A stretch of 64,000 nucleotides of DNA, from the NCBI GenBank assembly GCA_026994225.1, contig JALWRI010000113.1, positions 1 through 64,000 on the forward strand. Reading direction: 5' to 3'. Shown in pieces: positions 55,156 through 63,856 of this stretch. Source of the DNA: Gammaproteobacteria bacterium. GTDB lineage: Bacteria; Pseudomonadota; Gammaproteobacteria; GRL18. The notes beneath the pieces are model-generated. The model saw only the letters and a list, made by a program, of their open reading frames with translations, made no database searches and was not told the origin of the DNA. Each line of letters opens with the position of its first letter. Position 1 is the stretch's first letter. A program made the translations under genes and the position numbers.

Positions 55156-55606
55156 ACGTCATATCCTGATTATCAGCAGGGTTTTGCCAGGTTAATTGCA
55201 AATGGTAGAGTGTTTCTTTATCTTTAAAGGTTCGAGTAATACTTGCTTTAGCTGCAGGCAGTGTTTGGGTTAATTCTTTATACCATAATGTTAATTCAAA
55301 CTGAGCCATCTCTTTTTGTGAGCAGATAATCCCTTTGCCTATGCAATTTTTACTGCTGTCAGGTGTATCAGTCGTTTTTAAGTCATAATTACCTTCTATC
55401 GCACTTAATCGGTTACTACGCATTTTATCACTAATTGCTACAGCAAGATTAATTGCTTGTGAATGTAATAAGGCAGTGTGGGAATTTTTTAATGCACGTA
55501 CTTGCGCCTGGCTCAGTGCTAATAACCCGACAGCTAATAATACTAATGAAACCAGCACCTCAATTAAAGAAAAACCGGAATATTTTTTGATAGAGTGTAA
55601 TGACAT
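55133..55606 (-). CDS. pilV: Type IV pilus minor pilin PilV
   Basis: A 157-residue minor pilin with cleavage site and helix SGFSLIEVLVSLVLLAVG near residue 10 and the PilV motif LALSQAQVRALKNSHTALLHSQA. ATG 55606 is preferred; a longer frame adds an upstream hydrophobic run without a prepilin site. First gene of the operon, 257 bp from the divergent pilC. Confidence 0.9.
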   Translation of the reverse strand: MSLHSIKKYSGFSLIEVLVSLVLLAVGLLALSQAQVRALKNSHTALLHSQAINLAVAISDKMRSNRLSAIEGNYDLKTTDTPDSSKNCIGKGIICSQKEMAQFELTLWYKELTQTLPAAKASITRTFKDKETLYHLQLTWQNPADNQDMTYEVDTRL

Positions 55607-55862
55607 AAATAATATATAAGTTAATAGCAAAAATAACAGCAGATAGCACAACAGATATTGTATAATAAAAACTTATCGTTGGATAGTAGGAACAGATGTT
55701 CTGTATAACGTTCTTTTTTGTGCTACTAAAGTAAAAAATGCTACATTAGTCTGTAAATGCAGCTTACTGCGTAACTTTAGGTAGTCAGCATAGGGAATAT
55801 TTTGATAGACCACAAATTCAACGCATTTTTTCGTATTATATGGTACAAGAGGTTTTTTGATA
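55607..55862. other. Divergent region between pilV and pilC
   Basis: This 256-bp gap has no gene. TATAAT at 55661-55666 is a possible -10 on the plus strand but lies 200 bp from pilC and lacks a good -35. GAGG at 55849-55852 is the pilC ribosome binding site. Confidence 0.4.
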
Positions 55863-56948
55863 ATGGATGAGGTATTTCATGAACGTATTGGAACGAAGCC
55901 TATTTCTAATCAAATTATTGATTATAAAGAGATTACATTATTTTTTAAGCAACTTGCCAATTTGCTTGAATCGCATTTGCCCTTAGTATCCTCATTGATT
56001 ACGATTATTGAAGCAACGGATAACCAGAAGTTAAAGCATTTATTAATGGCAGTGAGTAATCAAGTTTCTGATGGTATACCCTTTGCTAAAGCCATAGCGC
56101 AATATCCCCTTTTATTTGATAAATTTGAATGTAAATTATTAAGTATAGGAGAACAGTCTGGAACACTAGATAGTAGTTTAAAAGAAATATGCAGGCGTAG
56201 AGAAGTATATTGGCAAACCCGTCAAAAATTACAAAAAGCAATGATGTATCCTGCTTTAACCTTATTTATGCAAATGGGCTTATTGGCCTTAATGATGATT
56301 TATGTGATACCTCAGCTAACATATATTTATTCGGGTATGGGTGCTGATTTACCACTTGCTACTCAATGGGTGATAACACTTTCTAATTTCTTAATGGAAT
56401 ATTGGTGGGTGATCTTGTTATTTTTTATGGTTGTTTATTACGGCGTTTCTTTATTACAACGTAAAAGTGAAAAAGTGCGTTATTTTCGTGATGTTGCATT
56501 ACTTTCTTTTCCTGGTGTTAAAGATGTAATACAAGCGATAGCGGGTATGCGTTTTGCACAGGTGATGAGTATGCAATTACAAGCAGGTATTCCAATCCTT
56601 AACGCAGTGAAGGCAAGTATTGGATCAGCCGGTAATCAAATTTATGATAAAAAATTATTAATGGTAGCGAAAGATATTGCAGGGGGGATTGATTTATCAT
56701 TAGCACTACGTAAAACAGAGTTATTTCCCTCTATGCTGTTACAGATGGTAGAAACAGGTGAACAAACAGGAAACTTGGGGGAAGCTATGCAATATGTAGC
56801 AGAAAATACTGTAAATGAAACCGATGCTAAAATTGAAAAATTTATGTCTACGGTAGAGGTCTTAATATTAGTGATATTGAGTATTGTAGTGGGGATAGTG
56901 ATTATTGCTATGTATCTGCCTATTTTTCATCTTGGATCAGTAATTTAA
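55863..56948 (+). CDS. pilC: Type IV pilus platform protein PilC, lacking the usual N-terminal segment
   Basis: A polytopic inner-membrane protein of 361 residues on which the pilus assembly ATPases act. Two GspF domains are visible: FKQLANLLESHLPLVSSL (about 25-150) and RFAQVMSMQLQAGIPILNAV (about 230-350), each followed by MLLQMVETGEQTGNLGE-type motifs, with membrane helices near 140, 190 and 335. Typical PilC is about 405 residues and opens with about 45 more residues including a YxGxDxxGxxxxG segment, which is missing here. A Sel1-repeat protein 4 kb away carries a similar segment. It is not adjacent to pilB or pilD. Confidence 0.86.
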   Translation: MDEVFHERIGTKPISNQIIDYKEITLFFKQLANLLESHLPLVSSLITIIEATDNQKLKHLLMAVSNQVSDGIPFAKAIAQYPLLFDKFECKLLSIGEQSGTLDSSLKEICRRREVYWQTRQKLQKAMMYPALTLFMQMGLLALMMIYVIPQLTYIYSGMGADLPLATQWVITLSNFLMEYWWVILLFFMVVYYGVSLLQRKSEKVRYFRDVALLSFPGVKDVIQAIAGMRFAQVMSMQLQAGIPILNAVKASIGSAGNQIYDKKLLMVAKDIAGGIDLSLALRKTELFPSMLLQMVETGEQTGNLGEAMQYVAENTVNETDAKIEKFMSTVEVLILVILSIVVGIVIIAMYLPIFHLGSVI

Positions 56949-57147
56949 AGCTATTGGGAGAGAATATTTTGAACAAAAGATGCAGGGCGCAGTCTCGCTC
57001 CTTCAGGGGCGAGTTAGCCCGTGATGTCAGGACGGTGGCACATACTTTCTGACCGCGCTCAATGAAGCACCACCCATTTCTGTACTCCTGGATATTATCA
57101 CACTTCAAGACTTGCTGTTAATGTATTTAGTCTATATAACTTACAGC

Positions 57148-57799
57148 ATGAAAGTCAAACACAAAAAAGCCATCAAAATCACCGATCAATTGTCGCCACA
57201 GGCCGCCGAAGTGATTGCGCAGTGGATTGGCTCTTATACCGTGATTAAAAACCAGAAAACCGTCTGGCACAGCAGGCTTATCAGCAATGGGAAGCCGCTG
57301 GTGAAGATAAAGAAAACTATCCTGTCGTTAATCAACAGGTGGCTTTTCTTAATCAGTCCCTGCCTTTTTTAAAAACCATACCATCACAAATCCGTCGAAA
57401 TGCCGGAGCTAAATGGTTTGAAGCACACACGGTTTTTTATTGGGTCAAATCAGACAGTTTACAGCATATAAACTCAAAGACTCAGGTAAATTACTGGTAA
57501 AAGTGCCAGCGTCCAGTCAGCAATGTGCTCAGTGCGGTGATACGGATAAAAAGAACCGTAAGAGCCAGTCTGAGTTCTTATGTTTAAAATGCGGGCATAC
57601 AGACAATACCGATAATAATGCCACAAAAGTAATAAAACAAAGAACCTTCAAATATTTACGCTCTAAAGCGTTCCTCAATGGGAAAACAAAGCGTAAAATT
57701 GCCATTCGAAAAAAAGCGGTACAGGTGGTGGAACGACCGTCTTTAGATAGCAAAGGAGATGTAAGCCCGGAAATTCCGGCAACGACCGTTGATGTGTGA
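57148..57799 (+). pseudogene. tnpB: tnpB pseudogene with frameshift and internal deletion
   Basis: TnpB is the RNA-guided nuclease of IS605-family elements and an ancestor of Cas12. From ATG 57148 the first 40 codons read as a TnpB-like N-terminus, then the frame shifts near 57255 and continues as NRLAQQAYQQWEAAGED and FLNQSLPFLKTIPSQIRR. Near 57430 the sequence jumps to the C-terminal part in another frame: GKLLVKVPASSQQCAQCG and FLCLKCGHTDNTDNNATKVI, which carry the CxxC...CxxC zinc finger and the third RuvC Asp region. Both RuvC catalytic regions I and II are missing. About 650 bp remain of a gene usually near 1200 bp, so no active nuclease can be made. Confidence 0.8.
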
Positions 57800-57808
57800 A
57801 ACGAAAAC

Positions 57809-57849
57809 AGAGTAACTTAATCACCCGGTATTGGTGATTAAGTTACTCT
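57809..57849 (+). terminator. Perfect 17-bp palindrome followed by T tract after tnpB
   Basis: AGAGTAACTTAATCACC (57809-57825) pairs base for base with the sequence at 57833-57849, around the loop CGGTATT, and TTTT follows. With AAAA upstream the stem can extend further past a bulged C. It has all parts of an intrinsic terminator and lies between the tnpB stop and the right-end hairpin, in the region that gives the guide RNA in intact elements. It is perfect despite the decay of tnpB. Confidence 0.75.
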
Positions 57850-57928
57850 TTTAGTAGGCTCATTATACCTGTAGGGGGCGGCTCTTTAAGCCCGCTCCTT
57901 TAGGGGCGGGTAGTTTACACTGGGAACA

Positions 57929-58657
57929 TCAATTAAATAGAATACGCCAAGAAAGTGTTATTGGTTTAAAGGTATTTTTTCCTGTAAAAACAGGGTTAGG
58001 TATGGCATAAATACTTTCTATAAAAACATTTGTATGACCATCTTCTGCTATACCTTTAGCAATAATATAAAATAAACTGCTTTTTGCAGCAGTGATTTTT
58101 TTTTCTTCTATCTTTGGATATTTATCTAAGGAGAAATTATCAAAGCAATCAAAGGCAATAAAAAACTCAGGTTGGTATTTTCCTACAGAGGGGATGATAT
58201 TCTGAGATTGTTCTTCTGGATGAAGGTATGAATGAGCATAAGAAGAGATATATTTTGTTTGTGTATCCCAGTGTTTGATTATCCACGTGGTATCTATGGT
58301 AGGGTTAGATATATTCCAAAGTATTTGCCAGGTAGTGGCATTTTTTTTATTTAGACTCAGAGGAAGCAGTTTTTTTCCACAACTATAAGGATCAAAATCA
58401 AGATCATCTGCATTGATATTATCAGAAAAATTGGGATAAAATTGTTGCAGTAAATTTTTAGCACGACGAAGAGCCGATTCAGCAGATTGTAAAGCAATAT
58501 AATATTGTAGATGGTTGGCACTCATTTTTTCTTGGGTAAGGGAGGTGTGTGCTGTCATCAGTGAAAGGGTTGTGAGTGCAATTAATAGCAATAAAGCAAT
58601 AATAAGGACTGCCCCAGATTGTTGCACAGTGTTGTTATATTTTAATGATTGGTTCAT
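57929..58657 (-). CDS. pilX: Type IV pilus minor pilin PilX, second set
   Basis: A 242-residue PilX of ordinary length. QQSGAVLIIALLLLIALTTLS near residue 12 is the prepilin and helix, and YYIALQSAESALRRAKNLL near 55 is the conserved PilX segment. It lacks the RTX-like part of its 571-residue counterpart at 52553-54268. Last gene of a pilV-pilW-pilX operon (3-bp gap from pilW), ending beside the decayed tnpB element. Confidence 0.85.
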   Translation of the reverse strand: MNQSLKYNNTVQQSGAVLIIALLLLIALTTLSLMTAHTSLTQEKMSANHLQYYIALQSAESALRRAKNLLQQFYPNFSDNINADDLDFDPYSCGKKLLPLSLNKKNATTWQILWNISNPTIDTTWIIKHWDTQTKYISSYAHSYLHPEEQSQNIIPSVGKYQPEFFIAFDCFDNFSLDKYPKIEEKKITAAKSSLFYIIAKGIAEDGHTNVFIESIYAIPNPVFTGKNTFKPITLSWRILFN

Positions 58658-58660
58658 AAG

Positions 58661-59431
58661 CTAGTAATGGGGGAGGTTGCGTAAGGTATATGTAGCATTA
58701 AATACTTTACATAAATGTTGTGCCGGGCAGATAATGCTATTTTCTGGATCATAACTGGGAAAAGGCATTTTTTGTTTGCTTTCAGTAGTGATATTATTTT
58801 GTTGGCTTTGTACAACAAAACTAATACGTATAGCAACAATTTGTGTCCAATCAGTAATATTATTATGGGAAACAAAGTGTTCTACAGCCGTATCATTATT
58901 ACTATCTACACCATAACGTAGGTGAATATCACTGATGTCGGTCAATAAGGTTGTATTATTACAACGTAATGTTTTATTTATTTTATCGACTTCAAAACTA
59001 TCAATCCAGGTTGTGTTAGCGGCAACATGATTGCCTAAACAGTTGACAATAGTGCCATCATTCAATCCTTGATAACGTACCCTAAAACCGGTATTAGCTG
59101 TGTTTTTTATAATAGGGGCAATAATTTGTTTATTAGCAAAAGCGGGAGTAACCTTATTATCCAAAGGAAAAGGAGGATTGAGTAATAATAATTGCTGTTG
59201 TTTATGGGTAGTGAAGCCTGCTTTTTGTAATCCTGATTCAAAAAAATAACGAGCGATACGCCCCGTATCTTGTAATTTTGCAAGGGCTGTCTGTATTTTA
59301 TAACTCTGTTGGCTTTGTAAATATATAGTAAAAATACCGGTTGAAATAATCGCTCCTAAAGTGAGAGCAATCATTAGTTCAACAAGACTAATTCCTTGTT
59401 GTGTAGGTGTTAAGGGAGACGACATAATCAT
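58661..59431 (-). CDS. pilW: Type IV pilus minor pilin PilW, second set
   Basis: A 256-residue PilW with QGISLVELMIALTLGAIISTG near residue 13 as cleavage site and helix, and LQDTGRIARYFFESGLQKAG near 65. The start ATG overlaps the pilV stop in ATGA, so translation is coupled. It is clearly diverged from the other PilW in the window, so the duplication is old or one set was acquired. Confidence 0.88.
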   Translation of the reverse strand: MIMSSPLTPTQQGISLVELMIALTLGAIISTGIFTIYLQSQQSYKIQTALAKLQDTGRIARYFFESGLQKAGFTTHKQQQLLLLNPPFPLDNKVTPAFANKQIIAPIIKNTANTGFRVRYQGLNDGTIVNCLGNHVAANTTWIDSFEVDKINKTLRCNNTTLLTDISDIHLRYGVDSNNDTAVEHFVSHNNITDWTQIVAIRISFVVQSQQNNITTESKQKMPFPSYDPENSIICPAQHLCKVFNATYTLRNLPHY

Positions 59432-60000
59432 AGTTGTACCGTAATATTGACATGTTTTTTATTAGTCGTTGCATTGGAATCAATATTTTCTGTCCAGCAT
59501 AGTGTAATAGTGTGAATGGTACTATTTAACACCGCAGCGGTACATGCCTGAGAGCAATCCATATCATTTTGATTAGTATTACAAATACGCCACTGAGCTT
59601 GTGGAAGAAGGGTGGCTATTTGTCGTCTCCAATCTTGAAAATCAGCGTATGCTAAATGGCAAGCGGGTATTGATGGATTACAGCTTGCACTATTTTTATT
59701 ATTTAGGCTTTGAAAATACATGGCATGATAAAAACTCGCCTGATTTTTTTTATAACCAGCTTGTTGAAAGGTTTTCTGACTTTGTTGATTAGTCGGCATG
59801 ATAGCGATTAAATTTGCTCGCATACGTTCGAGCATTTCGGTAGAGAGCGTAATGGCTTGTGAATATAAATAAGCAGAATGATTAAATTTTAGGCTATTGG
59901 TATGTAGTGCAGCAAGCCCTAGTAAAGACAGGCTGAGAATAAATAAAGCAATTAACACTTCTAAAAGTGAAAAGCCTTGATGATGGATAATTTTTAGCAT
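59428..60000 (-). CDS. pilV: Type IV pilus minor pilin PilV, second set
   Basis: A 190-residue PilV with QGFSLLEVLIALFILSLSLLG near residue 9 and LAALHTNSLKFNHSAYLYSQA near 30. It opens the second minor pilin operon, divergent from gyrA. Cys residues in the C-terminal half may form disulfides in the exported pilin. Confidence 0.88.
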   Translation of the reverse strand: MLKIIHHQGFSLLEVLIALFILSLSLLGLAALHTNSLKFNHSAYLYSQAITLSTEMLERMRANLIAIMPTNQQSQKTFQQAGYKKNQASFYHAMYFQSLNNKNSASCNPSIPACHLAYADFQDWRRQIATLLPQAQWRICNTNQNDMDCSQACTAAVLNSTIHTITLCWTENIDSNATTNKKHVNITVQL

Positions 60001-60062
60001 TTTTAAGGCATCATAGTATTAGGGGTATTTTTAAAATTTTCAGCCTTTATAGCGGTTTTTTA

Positions 60063-60071
60063 TGCTATAAT
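60063..60071 (+). promoter_or_regulatory. Extended -10 promoter of gyrA
   Basis: TGCTATAAT at 60063-60071 is a perfect extended -10 (TGN plus TATAAT), which can act with a weak -35, as here. The predicted start near 60078 gives a leader of about 55 nt before the gyrA ATG. Confidence 0.6.
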
Positions 60072-60131
60072 AGCCTGCTCTGCTGGATAGTATAATGACT
60101 AAAATCTATCATTAGTTTAGGATAATCGTTC

Positions 60132-62702
60132 ATGTCTGATTTTGCAAAAGAAGTTTTCCCCGTCAATATTGAAGATGAGATGCGTCAATCTTATATGGAT
60201 TACGCAATGAGTGTTATTGTCGGGCGTGCGTTACCTGATATTCGTGATGGTTTAAAACCTGTACATCGCCGTGTAATTTATGCCATGCATGAATCAGGGT
60301 TGGATTGGAATAAGCCTTATAAAAAATCTGCACGTATTGTGGGGGAAGTATTAGGTAAATATCATCCTCATGGGGATACGGCGGTATATGATACTATCGT
60401 GCGTATGGCGCAAGATTTTTCACTCCGTTATAGGTTAGTCGATGGGCAAGGAAATTTTGGCTCAATTGATGGTGATTCTGCTGCGGCAATGCGTTATACG
60501 GAAGTGCGTATGTCTAAGATTGCACATCAATTACTTGCAGATATAGAAAAACAAACAGTTGATTTTGAAGAAAATTACGATGGTTCAGAGCAAGAGCCAA
60601 GCGTTTTACCTACACGAGTACCAAATTTATTAATAAATGGTGCATCAGGTATTGCTGTGGGGATGGCAACCAATATCCCACCACATAATTTACAAGAAGT
60701 GATACAAGGATGTTTAGCGCTGATAGATAATCCTGATTTAAGTATTACTGAATTAATGGACTATATACCAGGTCCTGATTTTCCCACGCAGGGCATTATT
60801 AATGGCGTAGCAGGAATTAAACAGGCTTATCAAACAGGACGAGGAAGTATAAAAATTCGAGCAAGAGCCGAGATTAAAGAAAATAACAATAAAACTCAAA
60901 TCATTGTGCATGAATTACCTTATCAGGTGAATAAAGCCCGTTTATTAGAACATATTGCTAATTTGGTAAAAGCGAAAAAAATTGAAGGGATTAGTGAATT
61001 ACGGGATGAATCAGATAAAGATGGTATGCGTATTGTCATGAATCTACGGCGTGGGGTAGTTGCTGATGTATTATTGAATAATTTATATCAACAAACCGCA
61101 TTGCAAAAAGGTTTTGGTATTAATATTGTCGCATTAGTTGATGGACGACCGCAAGTATTAAATATAAAACAATTACTTGAAGCCTTTATTCGTCATCGCC
61201 GAGAAGTTGTCTATCGGCGTACTTTATTTGATTTACGTAAAGCCCGTGAACGGGCGCATATTTTGGAAGGCTTGGCCATTGCACTTGCCAATATTGATAC
61301 AGTGATTACAGCGATTAGACAATCGAGTAGTCCACAAGAAGCCAAAAAGCAGTTAATGGAAACCACTTGGCAAGCAAAAAATATAGTGGCTTTAGTGCAA
61401 AAAGCGAATACAGAAGATATGACAGTTGATGCCCGATTACCTAATTTACCAGCGCATTATGGTTTGCAAGGGGATATTTACCAATTATCTGATATGCAAG
61501 CACAAGCTATTTTAGATTTACGTTTACACCGGATTACTGCTTTAGAACAAGATAAAATTTTGGAGGAATATCAGGAAAAATTAATAGAAATTGTAGAATA
61601 TTTAGTCATTCTTGATAGTCGTAGTCATTTAATGCAAGTTATTCGTGATGAATTGCAAGCAATTACAGAACAGTTTGGGGATACACGTCGTACTGAAATT
61701 AGTATTTCCCATGATGAGTTAAATGTGGAGGATTTAATCTCTAATGATCTGATGGTGGTAACCCTATCACATGAGGGATATGTGAAATCACAACTGCTTT
61801 CTGATTATAGCGCGCAAAAACGAGGGGGCAAAGGGAAATCTGCTACTGCAATGAAAGAGGCTGATTTTATTGATAAATTATTTACAGCAAATGCTCACGA
61901 TACGCTGTTGTATTTTTCTAATTATGGCAAAGTCTATTGGAAAAAAGTATATCAAATACCTCAAGCAAGTCGGAATGCTCGTGGACGGCCAATTATTAAT
62001 TTATTACCGCTTGCTGAAGGGGAAAAAATTAATGCAGTATTGCCGGTTAAAGAATATGATGATAAAAAATTTATCCTCATGGCAACGACCTCTGGAATGA
62101 TAAAAAAAACCCCTTTATCGGCCTACTCAAGACCGCAAGTTAACGGTATTATTGCGGTTAATTTACGTGCTGGAGATAAGTTGGTCAATGTTGCGATTAC
62201 AGATGGACAGCAAGACATTATGTTATTTACCAGTGCTGGCAAGGCCATTCGTTTTGATGAGCAACAAGCACGTATTAGCGGACGTAAAGCGATTGGGGTG
62301 AAAGGCGTTAATTTAGATAAAAATCAATCAGTGATATCTATGTTAGCGATTTCAAAAGAAAGTAATGATCAAGTATTAACGGTAACAGAAAATGGCTATG
62401 GAAAACGTACCTGTATTGAAGAATATCGTTTTACCAAGCGTGGTGGAAAAGGGGTATTAGCAATAAAACCATCTGTTCGCAATGGTGCAGTAGTTGGCGC
62501 AACATTAGTCAATGAAGATGACGAAATAATGTTAATAAGCAATGCAGGTACGCTAGTAAGAACCCGTGTAAAAGAAGTACCAGCGATAAGTCGTGTATCA
62601 CAAGGGGTACGTTTAATACGTTTACACAAAGATGAACATCTGGTAGGTATTGAACGTATTGAAGATATGAATGAAGCCGATAATGACGATGATCAGGCAT
62701 AA
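60132..62702 (+). CDS. gyrA: DNA gyrase subunit A
   Basis: This 856-residue subunit cuts and rejoins DNA in gyrase to introduce negative supercoils. [11 protein letters not shown] near residue 118 holds the catalytic Tyr, and [18 protein letters not shown] near 78-95 is the quinolone-contact region. QKRGGKGKS near 560 is the GyrA box that wraps DNA, and the C-terminal domain has repeated beta-pinwheel blades. An acidic tail ([10 protein letters not shown]) closes the protein. It starts a run with serC and serA. Confidence 0.97.
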   Translation: MSDFAKEVFPVNIEDEMRQSYMDYAMSVIVGRALPDIRDGLKPVHRRVIYAMHESGLDWNKPYKKSARIVGEVLGKYHPHGDTAVYDTIVRMAQDFSLRYRLVDGQGNFGSIDGDSAAAMRYTEVRMSKIAHQLLADIEKQTVDFEENYDGSEQEPSVLPTRVPNLLINGASGIAVGMATNIPPHNLQEVIQGCLALIDNPDLSITELMDYIPGPDFPTQGIINGVAGIKQAYQTGRGSIKIRARAEIKENNNKTQIIVHELPYQVNKARLLEHIANLVKAKKIEGISELRDESDKDGMRIVMNLRRGVVADVLLNNLYQQTALQKGFGINIVALVDGRPQVLNIKQLLEAFIRHRREVVYRRTLFDLRKARERAHILEGLAIALANIDTVITAIRQSSSPQEAKKQLMETTWQAKNIVALVQKANTEDMTVDARLPNLPAHYGLQGDIYQLSDMQAQAILDLRLHRITALEQDKILEEYQEKLIEIVEYLVILDSRSHLMQVIRDELQAITEQFGDTRRTEISISHDELNVEDLISNDLMVVTLSHEGYVKSQLLSDYSAQKRGGKGKSATAMKEADFIDKLFTANAHDTLLYFSNYGKVYWKKVYQIPQASRNARGRPIINLLPLAEGEKINAVLPVKEYDDKKFILMATTSGMIKKTPLSAYSRPQVNGIIAVNLRAGDKLVNVAITDGQQDIMLFTSAGKAIRFDEQQARISGRKAIGVKGVNLDKNQSVISMLAISKESNDQVLTVTENGYGKRTCIEEYRFTKRGGKGVLAIKPSVRNGAVVGATLVNEDDEIMLISNAGTLVRTRVKEVPAISRVSQGVRLIRLHKDEHLVGIERIEDMNEADNDDDQA

Positions 62703-62750
62703 TAATCAATATATTAATAATTTTATTCAAAGCTAAGGAAGAATAATTCT

Positions 62751-63833
62751 ATGTCACGTATTTTTAATTTTAGTGCAGGCCCTGCAATGTTACCTGAAGC
62801 AGTATTACAAAAAGCGGCCAGTGAAATGCAAGATTGGCATGGCAGTGGTATGTCAGTGATGGAAATGAGTCATAGGGGCAAAGATTTTATGTCCATTGCA
62901 GAACGAGCAGAAAGCGCATTGCGACGTTTAATGCAAATTCCAGATAATTATAAAGTATTATTTTTACAAGGTGGTGCAAGCTGTCAATTTGCTATGGTAC
63001 CGTTAAATCTATTGGGAAACAAAACGCAAGCAGATTATATCCATACCGGAGCATGGTCAAAAAAGGCAATAGCAGAAGCAAAACGCTATTGTGAAGTTAA
63101 TATTGTTGCAAATTCTGAAGCGAGTCAGTTTTCTGATATTCCTGATTTTTCTACCTGGCAATTAAATAGTGATGCGGCTTACCTTCACTATACACCGAAT
63201 GAAACCATTGGCGGGGTTGAATTTCATTGGATACCCGATTGTGCTGATGTGCCGTTAGTGGCAGATATGTCATCAACTATTTTATCACGTCCTGTTGATG
63301 TCAGTCGTTTCGGTATTATTTATGCGGGAGCGCAAAAAAATATTGGTCCAGCCGGTTTGACCTTAGTCATTATAAGGGAAGACTTAATGGGTAATGCACG
63401 GGATACAACACCTGCAATGTTTGACTATGCGACCCACGCTAAAAATGGTTCTATGTATAATACTCCGCCTACATATAGTTGGTATTTAGCAGGTTTAGTG
63501 TTTGACTGGTTATTAGAGTTAGGGGGATTGAGTGCTATGGCAGCGATTAATCAGCGTAAAGCAGAAAAATTGTATCATGCCATTGATAATAATGATTTTT
63601 ATCAAAATCCGGTAGCAGTAAAGGATCGTTCATGGATGAATGTTCCTTTTACCTTGGCTGATGCAGCATTAGATAAGGTGTTTTTGGAAGAAGCAGAAAA
63701 ACAAAATCTAAAAACTTTAAAAGGGCATCGTTCAGTAGGGGGGATGCGAGCTAGTATTTATAATGCTATGCCTGAAGCAGGGGTTGATAGCTTAATTGAT
63801 TTTATGCAGCAATTTGCAGCAAAACATGGTTAA
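62751..63833 (+). CDS. serC: Phosphoserine aminotransferase
   Basis: A 360-residue PLP enzyme that makes phosphoserine from 3-phosphohydroxypyruvate, and also serves pyridoxal synthesis. FNFSAGPAMLPEAVL, MSVMEMSHRGKDF, LFLQGGASCQFAMVPLN and YAGAQKNIGPAGLT with the PLP lysine are typical. AAGGAAG lies before the ATG. It is 48 bp after gyrA and 23 bp before serA. Confidence 0.96.
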   Translation: MSRIFNFSAGPAMLPEAVLQKAASEMQDWHGSGMSVMEMSHRGKDFMSIAERAESALRRLMQIPDNYKVLFLQGGASCQFAMVPLNLLGNKTQADYIHTGAWSKKAIAEAKRYCEVNIVANSEASQFSDIPDFSTWQLNSDAAYLHYTPNETIGGVEFHWIPDCADVPLVADMSSTILSRPVDVSRFGIIYAGAQKNIGPAGLTLVIIREDLMGNARDTTPAMFDYATHAKNGSMYNTPPTYSWYLAGLVFDWLLELGGLSAMAAINQRKAEKLYHAIDNNDFYQNPVAVKDRSWMNVPFTLADAALDKVFLEEAEKQNLKTLKGHRSVGGMRASIYNAMPEAGVDSLIDFMQQFAAKHG

Positions 63834-63856
63834 TTTACTAGGGAGTATAGTAATAA

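Larger units (their letters stand above)
56994..57910 (+). mobile_element. Decayed IS200/IS605-family element (tnpB only, no tnpA)
   Basis: Two hairpins in the same orientation bracket a broken tnpB: CTCGCTCC-TTCA-GGGGCGAG at 56994-57013 and CCCGCTCC-TTTA-GGGGCGGG at 57891-57910. Same-orientation end hairpins recognised by TnpA are characteristic of IS605-family ends, and TTTAC just after the right hairpin resembles an end-cleavage tetranucleotide. The interior is visibly richer in GC than its neighbours, which suggests transfer from outside. tnpA is absent, so it can only have moved in trans. It is inserted between pilC and the second minor pilin operon. Confidence 0.75.

Noticed and set aside
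60376-60395. Thr at the GyrA position equivalent to E. coli Ser83 as a quinolone-resistance change
   Set aside because: Thr is the natural residue at this place in some gammaproteobacteria such as Pseudomonas, and Asp87 is unchanged, so it is not evidence of resistance.
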